From contig JADRCO010001099.1 in assembly GCA_021464525.1 (NCBI GenBank), forward strand, positions 1 through 22,581: 22,581 bases of DNA, in the 5' to 3' direction. Source of the stretch: Rhizophagus sp. LPA8_4_AMF (Eukaryota; Glomeromycota; Glomeromycetes; Glomerales; Glomeraceae). Of this stretch, positions 7,721 to 17,505 are shown in pieces; position 1 is the first letter of the stretch, and each line of letters opens with the position of its first letter. The position numbers and the translations under genes are program-made. The notes beneath the pieces are model-generated. The model saw only the letters and a program-made list of their open reading frames with translations. It was not told the DNA's origin and ran no database searches.

Positions 7721-10700
7721 TTATTTTTTTCTTTTACCCAAAATATCAATTTTTAATAACTTAATTGAAGGAGAAATTTTTTTAATTGATTTTTTCCCTG
7801 TTCCTAAAAAATTAATAGTATTCTTAACCCTAATAATTTTATCGCCATGTTCCGGATAAATAGTTTGGAGATTTTCTTTTTTATCGTAAACAAGCCCCAC
7901 TATTTTTATAGAATTAACATTATCGCCAGTAGTCCCTGTATAAATTAAAGGAAGACCAACTAACTTTATTAACTCGTTTTCCAAGTCTTCCGAATAATTA
8001 AAAGTAAAAATTTCATAAGGTCTTAATAACTGCTTACAGTTTTCAGTTAATCATTTTTTATCACCGCTTTTCTTTTTATGAAGCAACACAATATTTTTTA
8101 TTTTTTCTGTTTTGTTATTACTCCTCCTAGTTTCAAATCCAGCATATTTAGAAGTATCTCAAATAGTATAATTATTTTTCTTTTGCTTATCTTTTACTAC
8201 TAAAAAATTATATTTTTCTCCATACTCATAATTAAGTTTTTTTAAACCTGTTTTTGCCACTAATTTGCTTAAAGAAATATTTTTTGGTAAATCTAATTTC
8301 TCATTTTTTCTTAATTTTTCGCAGAGGTCAGGAAGAATTTCTTCTCCTCTTTTTCTATATCCAGGCTGCTCGGAAGCAATAAATTCCTCTTTAACTTTGT
8401 GGTCTGAAATTCATGAAACATAAGGATAATGAATATTTCCCAACTGTCCTTCAACTTTTTCGTAATACTCGCTTTCAGTTAAAACTTTTTTAACTTCAAT
8501 AATTACCTCTTTAATTGTTTTTTTCTCTTGCGGGTCTCAATCAGGTTCTTTTTCAACCTCTTCTAATTGAATCGGAATTCTTTGTTCAATAATATCTTTT
8601 AAATTAGGAATTGGGAAGAATTTCAAAATATTAATTTCTTTTTTTTGAGTAGCATCTTCCAAAATCTCGGTAGCCTTTTCAGTGTATTCATCCAGCAGTT
8701 CATGCTTTTTCAATTCCCATTCCGACCTCTTCCACTTTTTACTGATTTCTTGGCTAAGGGAAGTAAATTGTTTTTCAGTAATTTTTTGTTTTTTAAGTTT
8801 CAATTTACTTCGACTAATCTTAGTTAAATCTTCTAATAATTGAATATAGCCTCGCGATTTAAAATGAGCCAAAACTATCGCATCAATGGCATGGTGATAA
8901 GGAGTTAAACTTCTTAGTTGCTCTTTATAATAAAATGGAGAGAAATGCCATTTTTCTCTTTCTTTTCATTGAAAAAGTTGCTTTCGAAAATAGGAAGTTA
9001 ACGAACCTTTAATTGACTGAATTTCGGTTTTTTGATACTCGGTTTTTTTGTCTAATTCATTCCGAATATACCTTTTTAAATAAGTAGCAACCATTCTAGT
9101 GTCATTCAAGTTGCGACTAACAAAGTCTTCTAACTCGCTTTCTCAGCCTTCTTTTTCCCCTAGAGTTAAAAATTTGTGTTTGAAAGGATTGCGAGTTTTA
9201 TAAAGATTGTCAACTGTTTTTTTGAAAATGGATTGTTCTTTTTTGGTTTTATATTTTTGGAAAAAATGAAATGGCAAATTTTCTCCTTTAAATTGATTAC
9301 ATTCCGGATGGGTTAAAACTAGATTATTGAAAGAATCATTGGCTCACTTACTTTGAGGAATAATATGGTCGATTTCAGTATTTTTTAATTTTAACATGTC
9401 AATTTCCTTGCCACAATAAAGACAAATTCCTCCATCTTTCGTTTCTTTGATAGTGGGTTTTCTTTTTCGGTTTCTTCCAGTCCAAAGTTTCTCATTTTGG
9501 TCTTCTCATAAACGATATCGCTTAATATTTTCCTCATTAATTTGAAGGTCGGAATTGCTATCTCTTAGTTTTTCCACAATTTCCTTTTTTTCCTTGGCTT
9601 GGTCTTGATTTTTCCGCTCAATTTTATTTCTTTCCTCTTCCGAATTTCACAAGTCTCGACCAGTTTCAATATTAATAGTAGTAAATCCCTGCGGATAATT
9701 TAAAAAAAGATTTTGGAGAATTTTACGAGTTTGGTTAAAACTCCGGAAAACCACTGGATTTCTTACTAAATCTGGATGCATTCAAGGGGTCCAAATCTTT
9801 TTATTTTTGTCATTATTTTTACCACTTTTCAACTTTTCTTCTAGTTCTTTCTTAATTTCTGCTTGAAATTCACCATATTTTTGACCTTTCAAAAATGCTC
9901 TAATTGCTTCAATCATATAGCGAAAAGAGACAGAAGCCGGCGACCTTTTTTTATCGTATTTCTCTAATTTAGTTAGGGAAGTTTGAAAAGGTTCCAAACT
10001 GTATTTTTTGATTAAACTATCCAACTTGCTTCTTCTCCTTTGTGGAGTTATTTCTTCAAAAATTATTTGACCGATTTGATAAAAAATCGTTTTTTGGCAC
10101 CTTTCATAGTTTAAATAGAACTGGGAAGAACAATTTTTTCATAAGGCAGAATAAAAACTGCTATTTTCTTTTAAATAATCCAAAAAGTCTATTTCGAATT
10201 CAGTTCCTTTTGGAAAGTTATAACTTACCTCTAGTTTATCAAGAAATTTTTCGAGTTGTTTCCGAAAAGTCTCTCTTTTCTTGCCCTCCTTTTTCTCTTC
10301 TTTACTTAGGGTTTTTGGTTGGTATTCTGAAAGTAATCACTCAAAAACCTTTTGGTGAATTTCTTTTACTTTTTCTAATCCTCCTAGTTCCTTTTCTTCT
10401 AAACCACTAATTTTAGAAAACTCATTAATAAATTGATAACAACAATAAATAATCGAGCAACGCCAGCCTCTTTGTTCGTTAGGAAAATATTGACAATAGC
10501 CTCTCGATTTTTCAATCGGACGATGATGAATTTCCTTTAGGTTTTCTTTCCACTGAACTTTTTTATCATAGTCTCCCGGACCCGGACCATCCTCAAAATC
10601 TCTCTTGCGGAAGATTATTTTGCTTATGATTTCTGAGGCTAGTAATTCACAAGTTTTAGATTCCCCATTTTCGTGTAATGTGTAAGAAAACTTATTTTTA

Positions 10701-11473
10701 AACTGTGGGTAATATTCACTTTGCTTTTCCAAAATTTTCTGAGTTTCTTCAACTAAAAGTTCGCGAGAGAAAATAAAACTCCTGAGATTTTTCTCTATCT
10801 CTTCCTTATTTTTCACGTTTTCTTTTTGTTTTCGATTATGAACGCCAAGTAGGTTTTTATCATCAAAATGCCTAAATTTTTCACTTTTTACTATCAATTC
10901 CGCTACTGAATAGGGATAGCACCCATTTTTTTCTTTAAATTCTTCTCTCAGTTTGTCTACCGCTTTAACTGCGGTTTTAGTTTTTTTGGCATCCTTATCC
11001 TCATTTTCAGGACTATCATCCAGGTAAAAACTTTTATAGCCTCGGTATTTACTGATGTGGAGAAGAATAGACAATAGTTCTACTAATTCAATTTTGCTAC
11101 TTAATGCCTGATATCTAATCACATAAGGATTAAAAAATTTAATTTTGTCATATTTTAACAAATTAGTAGATTTTTTATTATCAGCAAATTTTTCAAATTC
11201 TTGCAAAAAATTATCTCCAAAAAGTTTCTTGAAAAATTTCCTTAAATCTTCTCTCCGACAGTGCCAACGATTTAGTAATCTCCTTTTTCCCCGAAATTCT
11301 CTTCTTTTTTCAGCCAAAGATTTTTTATTTTGCGGGTCTTCGGGAGCCTGAAATAAACGAACCCCAAAATCTTCTAGCCAGTGTTCTCCATTTGCTTCAC
11401 CAATAATTCCTCAACCCACTGAGCCGATTCCAATATCTAGTCCTAGATAATATTTTATTTGTTGTTTATTCAT
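7721..11473 (-). CDS. cas9: CRISPR-associated endonuclease Cas9
   Basis: A 1250-residue RNA-guided DNA nuclease. RuvC-I is GLDIGIGSVGW (D13; the Trp is TGA), followed by the arginine-rich bridge helix EKRREFRGKRRLLNRW near residues 55-70 and a helical recognition lobe. RuvC-II is TTINIETGRDLW (E603). The HNH domain starts with CLYCGKEI, with NTEIDHIIPQSKW (H703) and NNLVLTHPECNQFKG; SRNLNDTRMVATYLKRY follows. RuvC-III is YHHAIDAIVLAHF (H860, D864). A basic C-terminal domain of about 380 residues ends GKRKK. All catalytic residues are present, so the enzyme should be active. The many TGA codons break the gene under the standard code. The start is the only ATG before RuvC-I, without a Shine-Dalgarno sequence. 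With cas1 and cas2 but no csn2 the locus is type II-C-like by content. Confidence 0.97.
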
Positions 11474-11504
11474 AATTATTTTTTTATGCCTAATAATTTT
11501 CCAG

Positions 11505-11666
11505 TTAGAATTTTCTGAAACTTTTTTTCATGTTGGTTATTTCTGCAATATATATTAACTTATTTTTTGACTTGCACACTAACATAAGCCCATATCTTTT
11601 TGTTTCGGAATCATATTCTTTTGGCTCAAACTGAAAATGACAACATATTCTGTCATTGTTTTCCAT
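11505..11666 (-). CDS. small hypothetical protein upstream of cas9
   Basis: An open frame of 53 residues (starting MENNDRICCHFQFEPKEYD, ending TNMKKSFRKF) lies 31 bases upstream of cas9 on the same strand. It has a mixed, protein-like composition with an acidic middle and a basic end, and no membrane segment. I do not recognise it. It could be a real small gene of the cas9 transcript or chance in an A/T-rich spacer; an overlapping frame on the same strand (about 49 residues) is less convincing. The rest of the 11474-11741 interval shows nothing else. Confidence 0.35.
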   Translation of the reverse strand: MENNDRICCHFQFEPKEYDSETKRYGLMLVCKSKNKLIYIAEITNMKKSFRKF

Positions 11667-11741
11667 TTAAGAGTAATGGGACTAATGTTTATATTTTCAA
11701 ACAATGAAACTATCAGACTTTCCTTCATAATTTTTATTATT

Positions 11742-12662
11742 TTATAACTCCTTTAGAGAAGAAAATATTTGCTCAAATATCATTTTCTTTACACAATCGC
11801 GAGCCTCAATCATTTTTCTTACTGAACTCATAATATTATTAATTTCTTTTTCTCATTTATCCAACTGTTTCCGTAAACTCTCAGCATAATGGGGTATTTT
11901 CTCTTTAACTCATTTTTCCAAATTATCAATTCTTTGGTCTTTGTCCAACAATTTACTATTCCCTTTTAATTTGTATTTTTGAATAATAAGCAAACGGGCA
12001 ATTTGCCCAGCAAAAGCAAAATTTTCGCTGTTAGTGAAAAAAATATTTTTATGGGGATAGGGTTTGAGGAGAGGTTGTTTATAACAAGTGGCAACAATAA
12101 TTCCAAAATCGGCTTGGTGAACTTGCATATCTTTTTCTAGTTTGTCAACCCAATTATTTTCCCACTTTTCTGTATTTTTGGCTTCGTAAATTATTTTTCC
12201 AATAACTTTTTCCGGTTCACTTTCTCCCCGAACAGTTTGTAAAATATCGGCTCGAGTTCCAACCGAAGTGCGAGCATGAGTAATATTTTCAATGACATCA
12301 CTACCACTAAAAATTTCTTGAAGTTTTTCCTGAACATAATCCTCAAATTCCTGCCCTTTTTGGGCTGGCTTCACAAATTCTTTGCCTAGTTTATAGCCCT
12401 CAATAAAAGACTTCAAAACATTATTTTCTTCCCTCAACTGAACAACTAAGGGATAATTTTCAATAACTTGTTGCATTTCGGTTAATAATTTTTCCTTGTA
12501 TTGTTTTTCTTGACTGATGAAATAATTTTGAAGATAAGTAACTGCCAACTGTTCTTCGGAAAAATTTTGAGCGGTAATAATCCTTAGACACCACGGACAT
12601 TTTAAAGAAAAAGAAAGGCTACCATTTGTTAATAACTGATTATTGCTTTTTTCCATGTTCAT
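11742..12662 (-). CDS. DUF2130 family protein
   Basis: A 306-residue protein. The N-terminus has a CPWC pair (about residues 19-22), then a coiled-coil-like charged region (about 40-110). The DUF2130 domain follows: GQEFEDYVQEKLQEIF, HARTSVGTRADILQTV, GKIIYEAKNTEKWENNWVDKL, and ADFGIIVATCYKQP. The D..EAK pattern in that domain resembles the restriction-endonuclease fold, and DUF2130 proteins are suspected DNA-binding or nuclease-like proteins; their function is not established. The frame continues past two TGA codons (Trp) to a TAA at 11742, about 56 residues beyond what the standard code would give. It lies upstream of cas9 on the same strand, so it may belong to the defence island. A second ATG at 12656 is an alternative start. 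Confidence 0.83.
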
Positions 12663-12726
12663 AACATTTTAATTTTTTAAATTTTCCATTAAAAAAATTA
12701 ATTTTAATTTCATAATTTAGTTAAAA

Positions 12727-12822
12727 ATGGCTACATCAGAAAAAAATGGTAATGTCACTTTCAAAGCGGACATTTTTGTTTCAAATATTTATGAATATTA
12801 CTTTTTAAAACCAGAAAAATAA
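12727..12822 (+). CDS. possible 31-residue small protein
   Basis: A short plus-strand frame starting MATSEKNGNVTFKADIF, with a protein-like composition, in the 218-base gap between two minus-strand genes. There is no ribosome binding site and no recognisable family. It may well be chance; otherwise I see nothing in this gap. Confidence 0.2.
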   Translation: MATSEKNGNVTFKADIFVSNIYEYYFLKPEK

Positions 12823-12880
12823 AGAATTAAAAACCAAAATTATTAACTATTTTTAAACAATATTTACTTCATTATTTCTG

Positions 12881-13132
12881 CTATTCATAATTTTTCTTAC
12901 CTTTATTTCTAGTTAACAGATAAATAATTGCTCCGATTACTATTGCTAATATTACTCCTCCTCCAATTCATAACCAGTAATTAGGAGTAGGTTTTTTAGA
13001 ACCTTCTTCCTGCTTTTCTTTTTCCAATTCGGCTAACTCTTTTTTCTTATCTTTTAATTCCTGTTCTTGCTCGGCTGTTCGGTTAGTTATAGCCTCCAAT
13101 TCAGCAATCCGAGTTCGTAATTCAGAAATTCG

Positions 13133-13165
<33 letters not shown>

Positions 13166-13168
13166 CAT
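12881..13168 (-). CDS. coiled-coil and transmembrane segment, distal part of a phase-variable gene
   Basis: A 95-residue frame containing ER dipeptide repeats coded by the GA tract (about residues 4-12), a charged coiled coil (ISELRTRIAELEAITNRTAEQEQ onward), a short Lys/Pro linker, and a C-terminal membrane segment (WIGGGVILAIVIGAIIYLL) with a short basic end. The ATG at 13168 is only a candidate start inside the upstream gene. I think this is the 3' half of the zinc-ribbon gene 13083-13805, put out of frame by the present length of the GA tract. One TGA in the membrane segment is read as Trp. In the in-frame state the two would form one membrane-anchored protein of about 335 residues. Confidence 0.7.
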
Positions 13169-13805
13169 TACTATTATTAGAACTAACAGAGGGGTCTCAG
13201 AAATCTTTTAAATACTCTTTTAACTTGCTTTTATCCCACGCTACATAAGTTCAATAATCATAACTAAAAGGCACTCATTCTTTTTTTGTATAGTTATAAG
13301 CCAAATGTTGATGCCCTCCTATACGAAATATATCTCGGTCATGTTTACTAACCATTTGACCCTCAATTAATTGGCCACTCATTGCATCACAAAATGTCGG
13401 CTTTTTTTGTCGATAATCCTTTTCTACCTTTTGCCAGCATTCTTCATCAAAGATAAGGGTCTTTTTGTTTTCCTTAGTTGGAAAACTAACTTCATACCAG
13501 TAAATATATTCTCTATCTGCACCCTCTTTTTTTACATATAGTAGGTATTGTTGACAATGAGAACACTTTATATCTTCACTTCTTTTTGGTTCTTTGTTTT
13601 GTCTTTTGCCTTTACAATCATGGCATAAATATAATTCTTTGTTTCCCTCGGTTCAAAGACCCTCCCCCTTTTTTTGTTTACAATCATGACATTTAATACA
13701 TTCTTTACAAAAATTTAAAACCTTACCACCTTTCAATTTTATTTGGTAATAACCTTCATTGTTGCTTTTTTGACAGTTATCACATTTTTTTTCGTTTTCT
13801 GACAT
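13083..13805 (-). CDS. multi-zinc-ribbon protein, proximal part of a phase-variable gene
   Basis: A 240-residue frame rich in cysteine pairs: CDNC (8-11), then FCKECIKCHDC, LCHDC, IKCSHC, and further single Cys and His residues (EECWQKVEKDYRQ, GGHQHLAYNY). The pattern suggests three or more zinc ribbons, similar to LIM-like or rubredoxin knuckles. TGA is read as Trp several times. The frame enters a (GA)14 tract at 13160-13133, giving ER repeats, and stops at 13083 after about 17 unlike residues. The zinc-ribbon block with CW-x-x-x-EK resembles the gene at 19324-19779, so these are probably paralogues. The function is unknown. It is upstream of, and overlaps, the coiled-coil/membrane frame. 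Confidence 0.75.
13133..13161 (-). repeat. GA dinucleotide tract (GA)14
   Basis: A perfect 29-base alternating tract, A(GA)14 on the coding (minus) strand, lies inside a gene. It separates the zinc-ribbon frame from the coiled-coil/membrane frame by a shift in reading frame. With 12 or 15 GA units the two frames would join; with 14, as here, they do not. Such tracts change length by slipped-strand replication and are a known means of phase variation in mycoplasmas. Confidence 0.9.
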
Positions 13806-13827
13806 AATATATAAAGATTTTTATTGT

Positions 13828-14802
13828 TTAGTAATCATCTCCTTCCTCCTCATTTGAAATATTTTTCCTTTTTTCTAAGATAAATTTTTCCTCTAATCTT
13901 TTTCTCTCTCTTTCCCTTTGCTCATCCAAAGAAAGAACTATCAGAGATTTTTGTAATTCTTCCTGCTCCTTCTCTAATTGAATATTTAATTCCTCTTTTG
14001 CTTTTCTTACCCTTTCTAATTTGGAAAGTGATTTATCCTTTTTAGCCACCCCTATTTTTTGTCCGAGTTTTTTCCAAAAACCAGGTTTTTTCGGTTCCTC
14101 TATCTGACTGCTTTCAGGCAATAATTCCAATTCCCGTTCTTTTCTCTCGAACTTATTAATTCGGTCAGTTAAATTGGCTATTCGGGTTTGAATTTCGGTA
14201 ACGGCTTCTCTATCTTTTTCAATTTTTTCTTTAATTTTCCTTTTCTCCTCTTGGCGTAATTTTTCCCGACTTTTGTATTCTTTACAATAATTCCACAAAC
14301 ATTTTTGGGAGCAAAAAGTTGCTCCCTCAGGAACTTCTATTCCAAGTGTATTCTGTTCTCCCGCTCTCAATTTATAAGCAAAATCATCGGCAGTGCTGAT
14401 ATCGCAAAAATAACAAAAACCTGCTTTGACTGTTTTTTGCCGCAATGGCGTTACAATCATTATTCTTTTTTTAGTTTGGCGGGAAACAACTTCTTTTTCT
14501 TCTTCCAATTTTTTTATTAAGATTTGATATTGTTGAATAAGATGGCTAACTTCCTCGTGAAGAAAAGCCTCATTATCAGAGAAACGAGTCTCTTTCAAGC
14601 GGTCTAAAATTTTTTCAGATTCACCAATAATGCTGTTTGTTTTTTCTAATAATCCGTCATACATTTTTTTTTTTTGTTCTTCGGAAAAATTGGCTTTGGC
14701 TAAAGTAAAAAGGGAAAGGGAAATTTTATTTCTCCATCCTAAATAATCATCTTCTAATTTAGTTAATTGTTTTTGGGCGAATTCGACAAATGAATAATTC
14801 AT
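13828..14802 (-). CDS. coiled-coil protein with a central cysteine (zinc-finger-like) block
   Basis: A 324-residue protein that I do not recognise. The N-terminal half is helical and charged. Residues about 128-175 hold FCYFCDI, then ATFCSQKCLWNYCKEYKS, a C-x2-C ... C-x3-C spacing like MYM/TRASH-type zinc fingers. After it comes a long coiled coil (about 180-230), a basic hinge with FWKKLGQKIG, and a second coiled coil with RERERKRLEEK, ending NEEEGDDY. No membrane segment is seen. It lies 22 bases upstream of the phase-variable zinc-ribbon gene on the same strand and probably shares its transcript. The shared Cys pairs suggest a related role. Its own small CT-rich stretch near 13900 is impure and unlikely to slip. 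Confidence 0.75.
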   Translation of the reverse strand: MNYSFVEFAQKQLTKLEDDYLGWRNKISLSLFTLAKANFSEEQKKKMYDGLLEKTNSIIGESEKILDRLKETRFSDNEAFLHEEVSHLIQQYQILIKKLEEEKEVVSRQTKKRIMIVTPLRQKTVKAGFCYFCDISTADDFAYKLRAGEQNTLGIEVPEGATFCSQKCLWNYCKEYKSREKLRQEEKRKIKEKIEKDREAVTEIQTRIANLTDRINKFERKERELELLPESSQIEEPKKPGFWKKLGQKIGVAKKDKSLSKLERVRKAKEELNIQLEKEQEELQKSLIVLSLDEQRERERKRLEEKFILEKRKNISNEEEGDDY

Positions 14803-14924
14803 AGTAGGTTATAATATATATTTTTATATTGGAAAATATTAAGACACATTAATAAAGGCAAATTAAGGTATATAATTATTTTATGTCAATTTAGATATAA
14901 AAAGTTTTCACCTAGCGAATATCC

Positions 14925-15041
14925 ATGAGAAAAAAAATAAAAGAAAATTTGACGGCAAACTTAAGGTTTTGGTGAGCTTTCCTTTGGAAAAAGATGAATA
15001 AGTTTAGCATAAAATTATATGTAATTGTCAAAATTAATTAA
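14925..15041 (+). CDS. possible 38-residue small basic protein
   Basis: A short frame starting MRKKIKENLTANLRF with one TGA read as Trp, in the gap between the divergent gene at 14802 and rpsL. Basic N-terminus, then a hydrophobic and aromatic middle. No family and no ribosome binding site; it may be chance. Otherwise the 265-base gap is A/T-rich with no clear feature. Confidence 0.18.
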
Positions 15042-15067
15042 ATTTATCCTAATTAAAATTAATATAT

Positions 15068-15490
15068 ATGGTTACTCTTAATCAATTAGTTAGAAATCCC
15101 CGTGTCCCAAAACGAAGAAAAACAAAATTGTTAGCCTTAAAATTTAATTGGAACTCGCTAAAAAGGAAATATTCTTTTTATAATAGTCCGCAAGTATTGG
15201 CAATTTGCGAAAAAGTGTTAACCGATAAACCAAAGAAGCCGAATTCAGCTAATCGTCCAGTTGCTAAGGTAAGAATTAAAAAAAACAAAAAATTAGTTTC
15301 GGTTTATGTTCCGGGAGAAAAACATAATCTTCAAGAATATTCTTCGGTTCTAATTAGTGGGGGGGGAGCCAAAGATTTGCCAGGAGTAAAATATCACACC
15401 ATTCGAGGTCATAGTGATACCGAAGGAGTAAAGGGAAGAAAACAAGGTCGCTCTTTGTATGGAACCAAAAAGGTAACTAAAAATAAGTAA
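15068..15490 (+). CDS. rpsL: 30S ribosomal protein S12
   Basis: A 140-residue S12, which sits at the decoding centre of the small subunit. It starts VTLNQLVRNPRVPKRRKTK, has KPKKPNSANRPVAKVRI (the usual PNSA loop), then YVPGEKHNLQEYSSVLISGGG, and KDLPGVKYHTIRG before a basic tail. Between the N-terminus and PNSA it carries an insertion (FNWNSLKRKYSFYNSP) of the type found in mycoplasma S12, which supports a Mollicutes origin. The usual partner rpsG does not follow: the next gene is on the other strand, so rpsL is alone here. The start is preceded by an ATAT tract and not by a Shine-Dalgarno sequence. Confidence 0.95.
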   Translation: MVTLNQLVRNPRVPKRRKTKLLALKFNWNSLKRKYSFYNSPQVLAICEKVLTDKPKKPNSANRPVAKVRIKKNKKLVSVYVPGEKHNLQEYSSVLISGGGAKDLPGVKYHTIRGHSDTEGVKGRKQGRSLYGTKKVTKNK

Positions 15491-15642
15491 GTAGAAGGAT
15501 AAATTATGATAATTAAATAAAAGTAAATTCTGAAGAGAATACGTAAAGTCACAATCATTAAAATTAGAAAGAAAATTTTTGTAAATTCCTAGTCATTTTT
15601 TTGGCTGTTGGCATTTCTAAATTGAATTACAAAGAGTTTACC

Positions 15643-16692
15643 TTAAAAATCATTCTTGGTTAAATCACTTAATGAGGTCTTAATCAATAATACCCTTTCA
15701 TGGTGTTTAATAGTTGGATAGAAAGGAGCAATCACAATTATTTTATCATTATTTTTCACTACATTACCAAGAATATTAGGGTTATCGTCTATTACTATAT
15801 CGTAATCAGGAATATTTTCTTTCACCCACTCACTTTTACTTTGTCCCTGCCCTTCACTCGCAAAACCCACTAAATTTAAGGAGCAATTAGAATATTTGCC
15901 AAAAGTCTCACTAAATATTTTTTTCTTGCGGGGGTCTCCATTCGGAAAGGCTCTTTTATCATAAGCTGACAAAAAAATTACTTCGGCTTTATTTTCTTTT
16001 ACTAATTTCAATAATTCTTTAGCCAAAGTAAGGAAAGGAGAATTTTCGTAAAAATCGGATTCATTTTTTATTTTATCAATTTTTTCTTTAATGTTTCTCA
16101 TACCAAGAGCAAAACCATCACTCTTATTTATACAACTGTTTATCATACTTTTTTCGGTATAAATTGAATGGCTCCCATAATCCGAAAAATAAATCGGAGC
16201 ATTGGGTCAGAAATCCCGAAAAAATTCAGCAAAAGGGGTTCCGTTAGGTTTTCACCAAGGAGCATCATAATAGACTCCTTCTCTTTCGGATAATTCATAA
16301 TATACTTTCGGTTCAAGTGGTTGAATTACTTCGTCTCAATCACAAACAATTTTCAATTTTTTTGGAGTATTTTTGAAATGACTGTAAAGGCAATTAATTA
16401 CTCCTTTTCTTTCGGCTTCCTCTTGATATCTTTTTTCTTTTTGTATTTCTTCCTCCTTTCACTTTCTTTCAAATTCTTCTTTTTTATCTTTTTGTAATTT
16501 TTCCCACTCTTTATCCCATTTTTTTTGACAATCAGAACACCTTTTTTTGTTTAAGCCTAAATAACTTCAATAGACAAAAATATCATGCCTAGCATAGGTA
16601 TTGTGTTTATAAATATATTTTTCATTAAAAATCTCAATCGTTTTGTCGGTTAATTCACAGCAATTTAACAAATTTGATTTTTTTTCTGTCAT
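15643..16692 (-). CDS. HAD-like hydrolase with an N-terminal CxxC (zinc-ribbon-like) segment
   Basis: A 349-residue protein. Residues 1-104 hold CC (11-12), RCSDCQKKWDKEWE (C52, C55) and a charged helix. The HAD domain then starts with KIVCDWDEVIQ: D118 is the nucleophile and D120 the general acid in the D-x-D motif. VIFLSAYDKRAF is motif II, a lysine-containing stretch (KSEWVKEN) fits motif III, and DIVIDDNPNI is the acidic motif IV. The substrate is unknown; phosphoryl transfer is inferred from the motifs. Several TGA codons are read as Trp. The CSDCQKKW segment resembles the Cys-pair segment of the 19324-19779 protein, so the HAD domain seems to have been joined to a module shared by this region. 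Confidence 0.7.
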
Positions 16693-16868
16693 ATGTATTA
16701 ATTTTATGTGAATTACCCCTACTTAATCCTTGTGGATTTGAAGATGGGGGCTTCGTGCTAGGGTTGGTTAAAAATTGAAATATTAATAAAAAAAATATAC
16801 CCGAGCAAAGAAATTTCCACCAAATAGGTGCCAAAATTGTATATAGTAAAATTATTTATATAGGCAAG

Positions 16869-16885
16869 TTCTATTGAAAATAGAA
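16869..16885. repeat. short perfect inverted repeat
   Basis: Two 7-base arms, TTCTATT and AATAGAA, are separated by GAA. It could be a hairpin or an operator; there is no T-run directly after it, so it is not an obvious terminator. Confidence 0.35.
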
Positions 16886-17175
16886 TAAAGTCTATATGAA
16901 AAAAAGATAAAATTTTATAAAATAATATTTGATGATTAGGAATGAAAATTTATTAAAATATAATATGATGACCGAGAAGTAGTAAAAAGATAATTTCTGT
17001 GGGTTCTTATTTATCCCTCTGACTGATATCCATGGTAATCAGAAAAGTAAAAAATGACTTCGTTCTTTTTATTGGTTAGTTCTAATCAAACTTTCCCCCG
17101 AAGTAAAATAAGGCAAAAGAATATTCTCCTAATGGTTAAAATTAATTTAGCCTTTATCAGAATATTAAAAAGCAG

Positions 17176-17204
17176 TTGGCTAATTCTGTAAAAGTTAGTA
17201 AAAT
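17176..17204 (+). promoter_or_regulatory. promoter of the 17230-17505 gene
   Basis: A -35 box TTGGCT (17176-17181), a 17-base spacer and a -10 box TAAAAT (17199-17204) lie 25 bases before the ATG of a small membrane zinc-ribbon gene. The spacing is ideal for a sigma-70-type promoter. Confidence 0.5.
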
Positions 17205-17229
17205 AAATAAGCAAATAAAATTTTAAAAA

Positions 17230-17505
17230 ATGTTTCCATTAGAAGTAAAAGTTCCTAAATGAGTTGTGTGGGTTTTTTTTATTTTTACCCTTCTTCTCAT
17301 AATTTATCATTACTATTTTATTTATAAAGTGTTAACCGCTAAATGTCGGGTTTGCAGTAAAAAAATAGAAAATCAATGAGGGAGAAAAATAATTTATGTT
17401 TATACTCCATGAAGGAAGTTGTGGTTTATTTGTGAAGGTTGTAGAAGTAAGGAAAGGGAAAAGTTAAGGAATAAAAGAAAGAGGGGAAGCAAACTTGCTT
17501 CCTAA
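17230..17505 (+). CDS. small membrane protein with C-terminal zinc ribbon
   Basis: A 91-residue protein. A transmembrane segment at about residues 11-33 (VVWVFFIFTLLLIIYHYYFIY) is followed by CRVCSKKIENQWGRK, an aromatic stretch, FICEGCRSKEREKLR, and a basic tail. Two CxxC pairs 27 residues apart fit a zinc ribbon. Three TGA codons are read as Trp, so the gene is invisible under the standard code. The Cys spacing and basic flank resemble the gene at 18907-19146, but here the membrane segment is at the N-terminus. I do not recognise a family. A promoter with good spacing lies just upstream. Confidence 0.7.

Larger units (their letters stand above)
16693..17229. other. 537-base intergenic region between divergent genes
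   Basis: A/T-rich with no convincing gene. It holds a perfect 7-bp hairpin TTCTATT-GAA-AATAGAA (16869-16885), a small AATCC-TTGT-GGATT hairpin near the minus-strand gene, and a near-palindrome CTGATATCCATGGTAATCAG (about 17021-17042) that could be a regulator site. A promoter for the downstream gene is listed separately. No tRNA or known riboswitch is seen. Confidence 0.5.

Noticed and set aside
11742-12662. Idea that this gene is cas4
   Set aside because: The nuclease-like EAK motif and Cys pair recall Cas4, but the order of motifs fits DUF2130 and the C-terminal iron-sulphur Cys set is absent.
16960-17090. T-box-like leader (GATGACCGAGAAGTAG start and a hairpin)
   Set aside because: The conserved T-box sequence and a clear terminator/antiterminator are missing, and no synthetase gene follows.
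17053-17191. A 45-residue plus-strand frame
   Set aside because: No family, no start signals, and it overlaps the promoter of the next gene.
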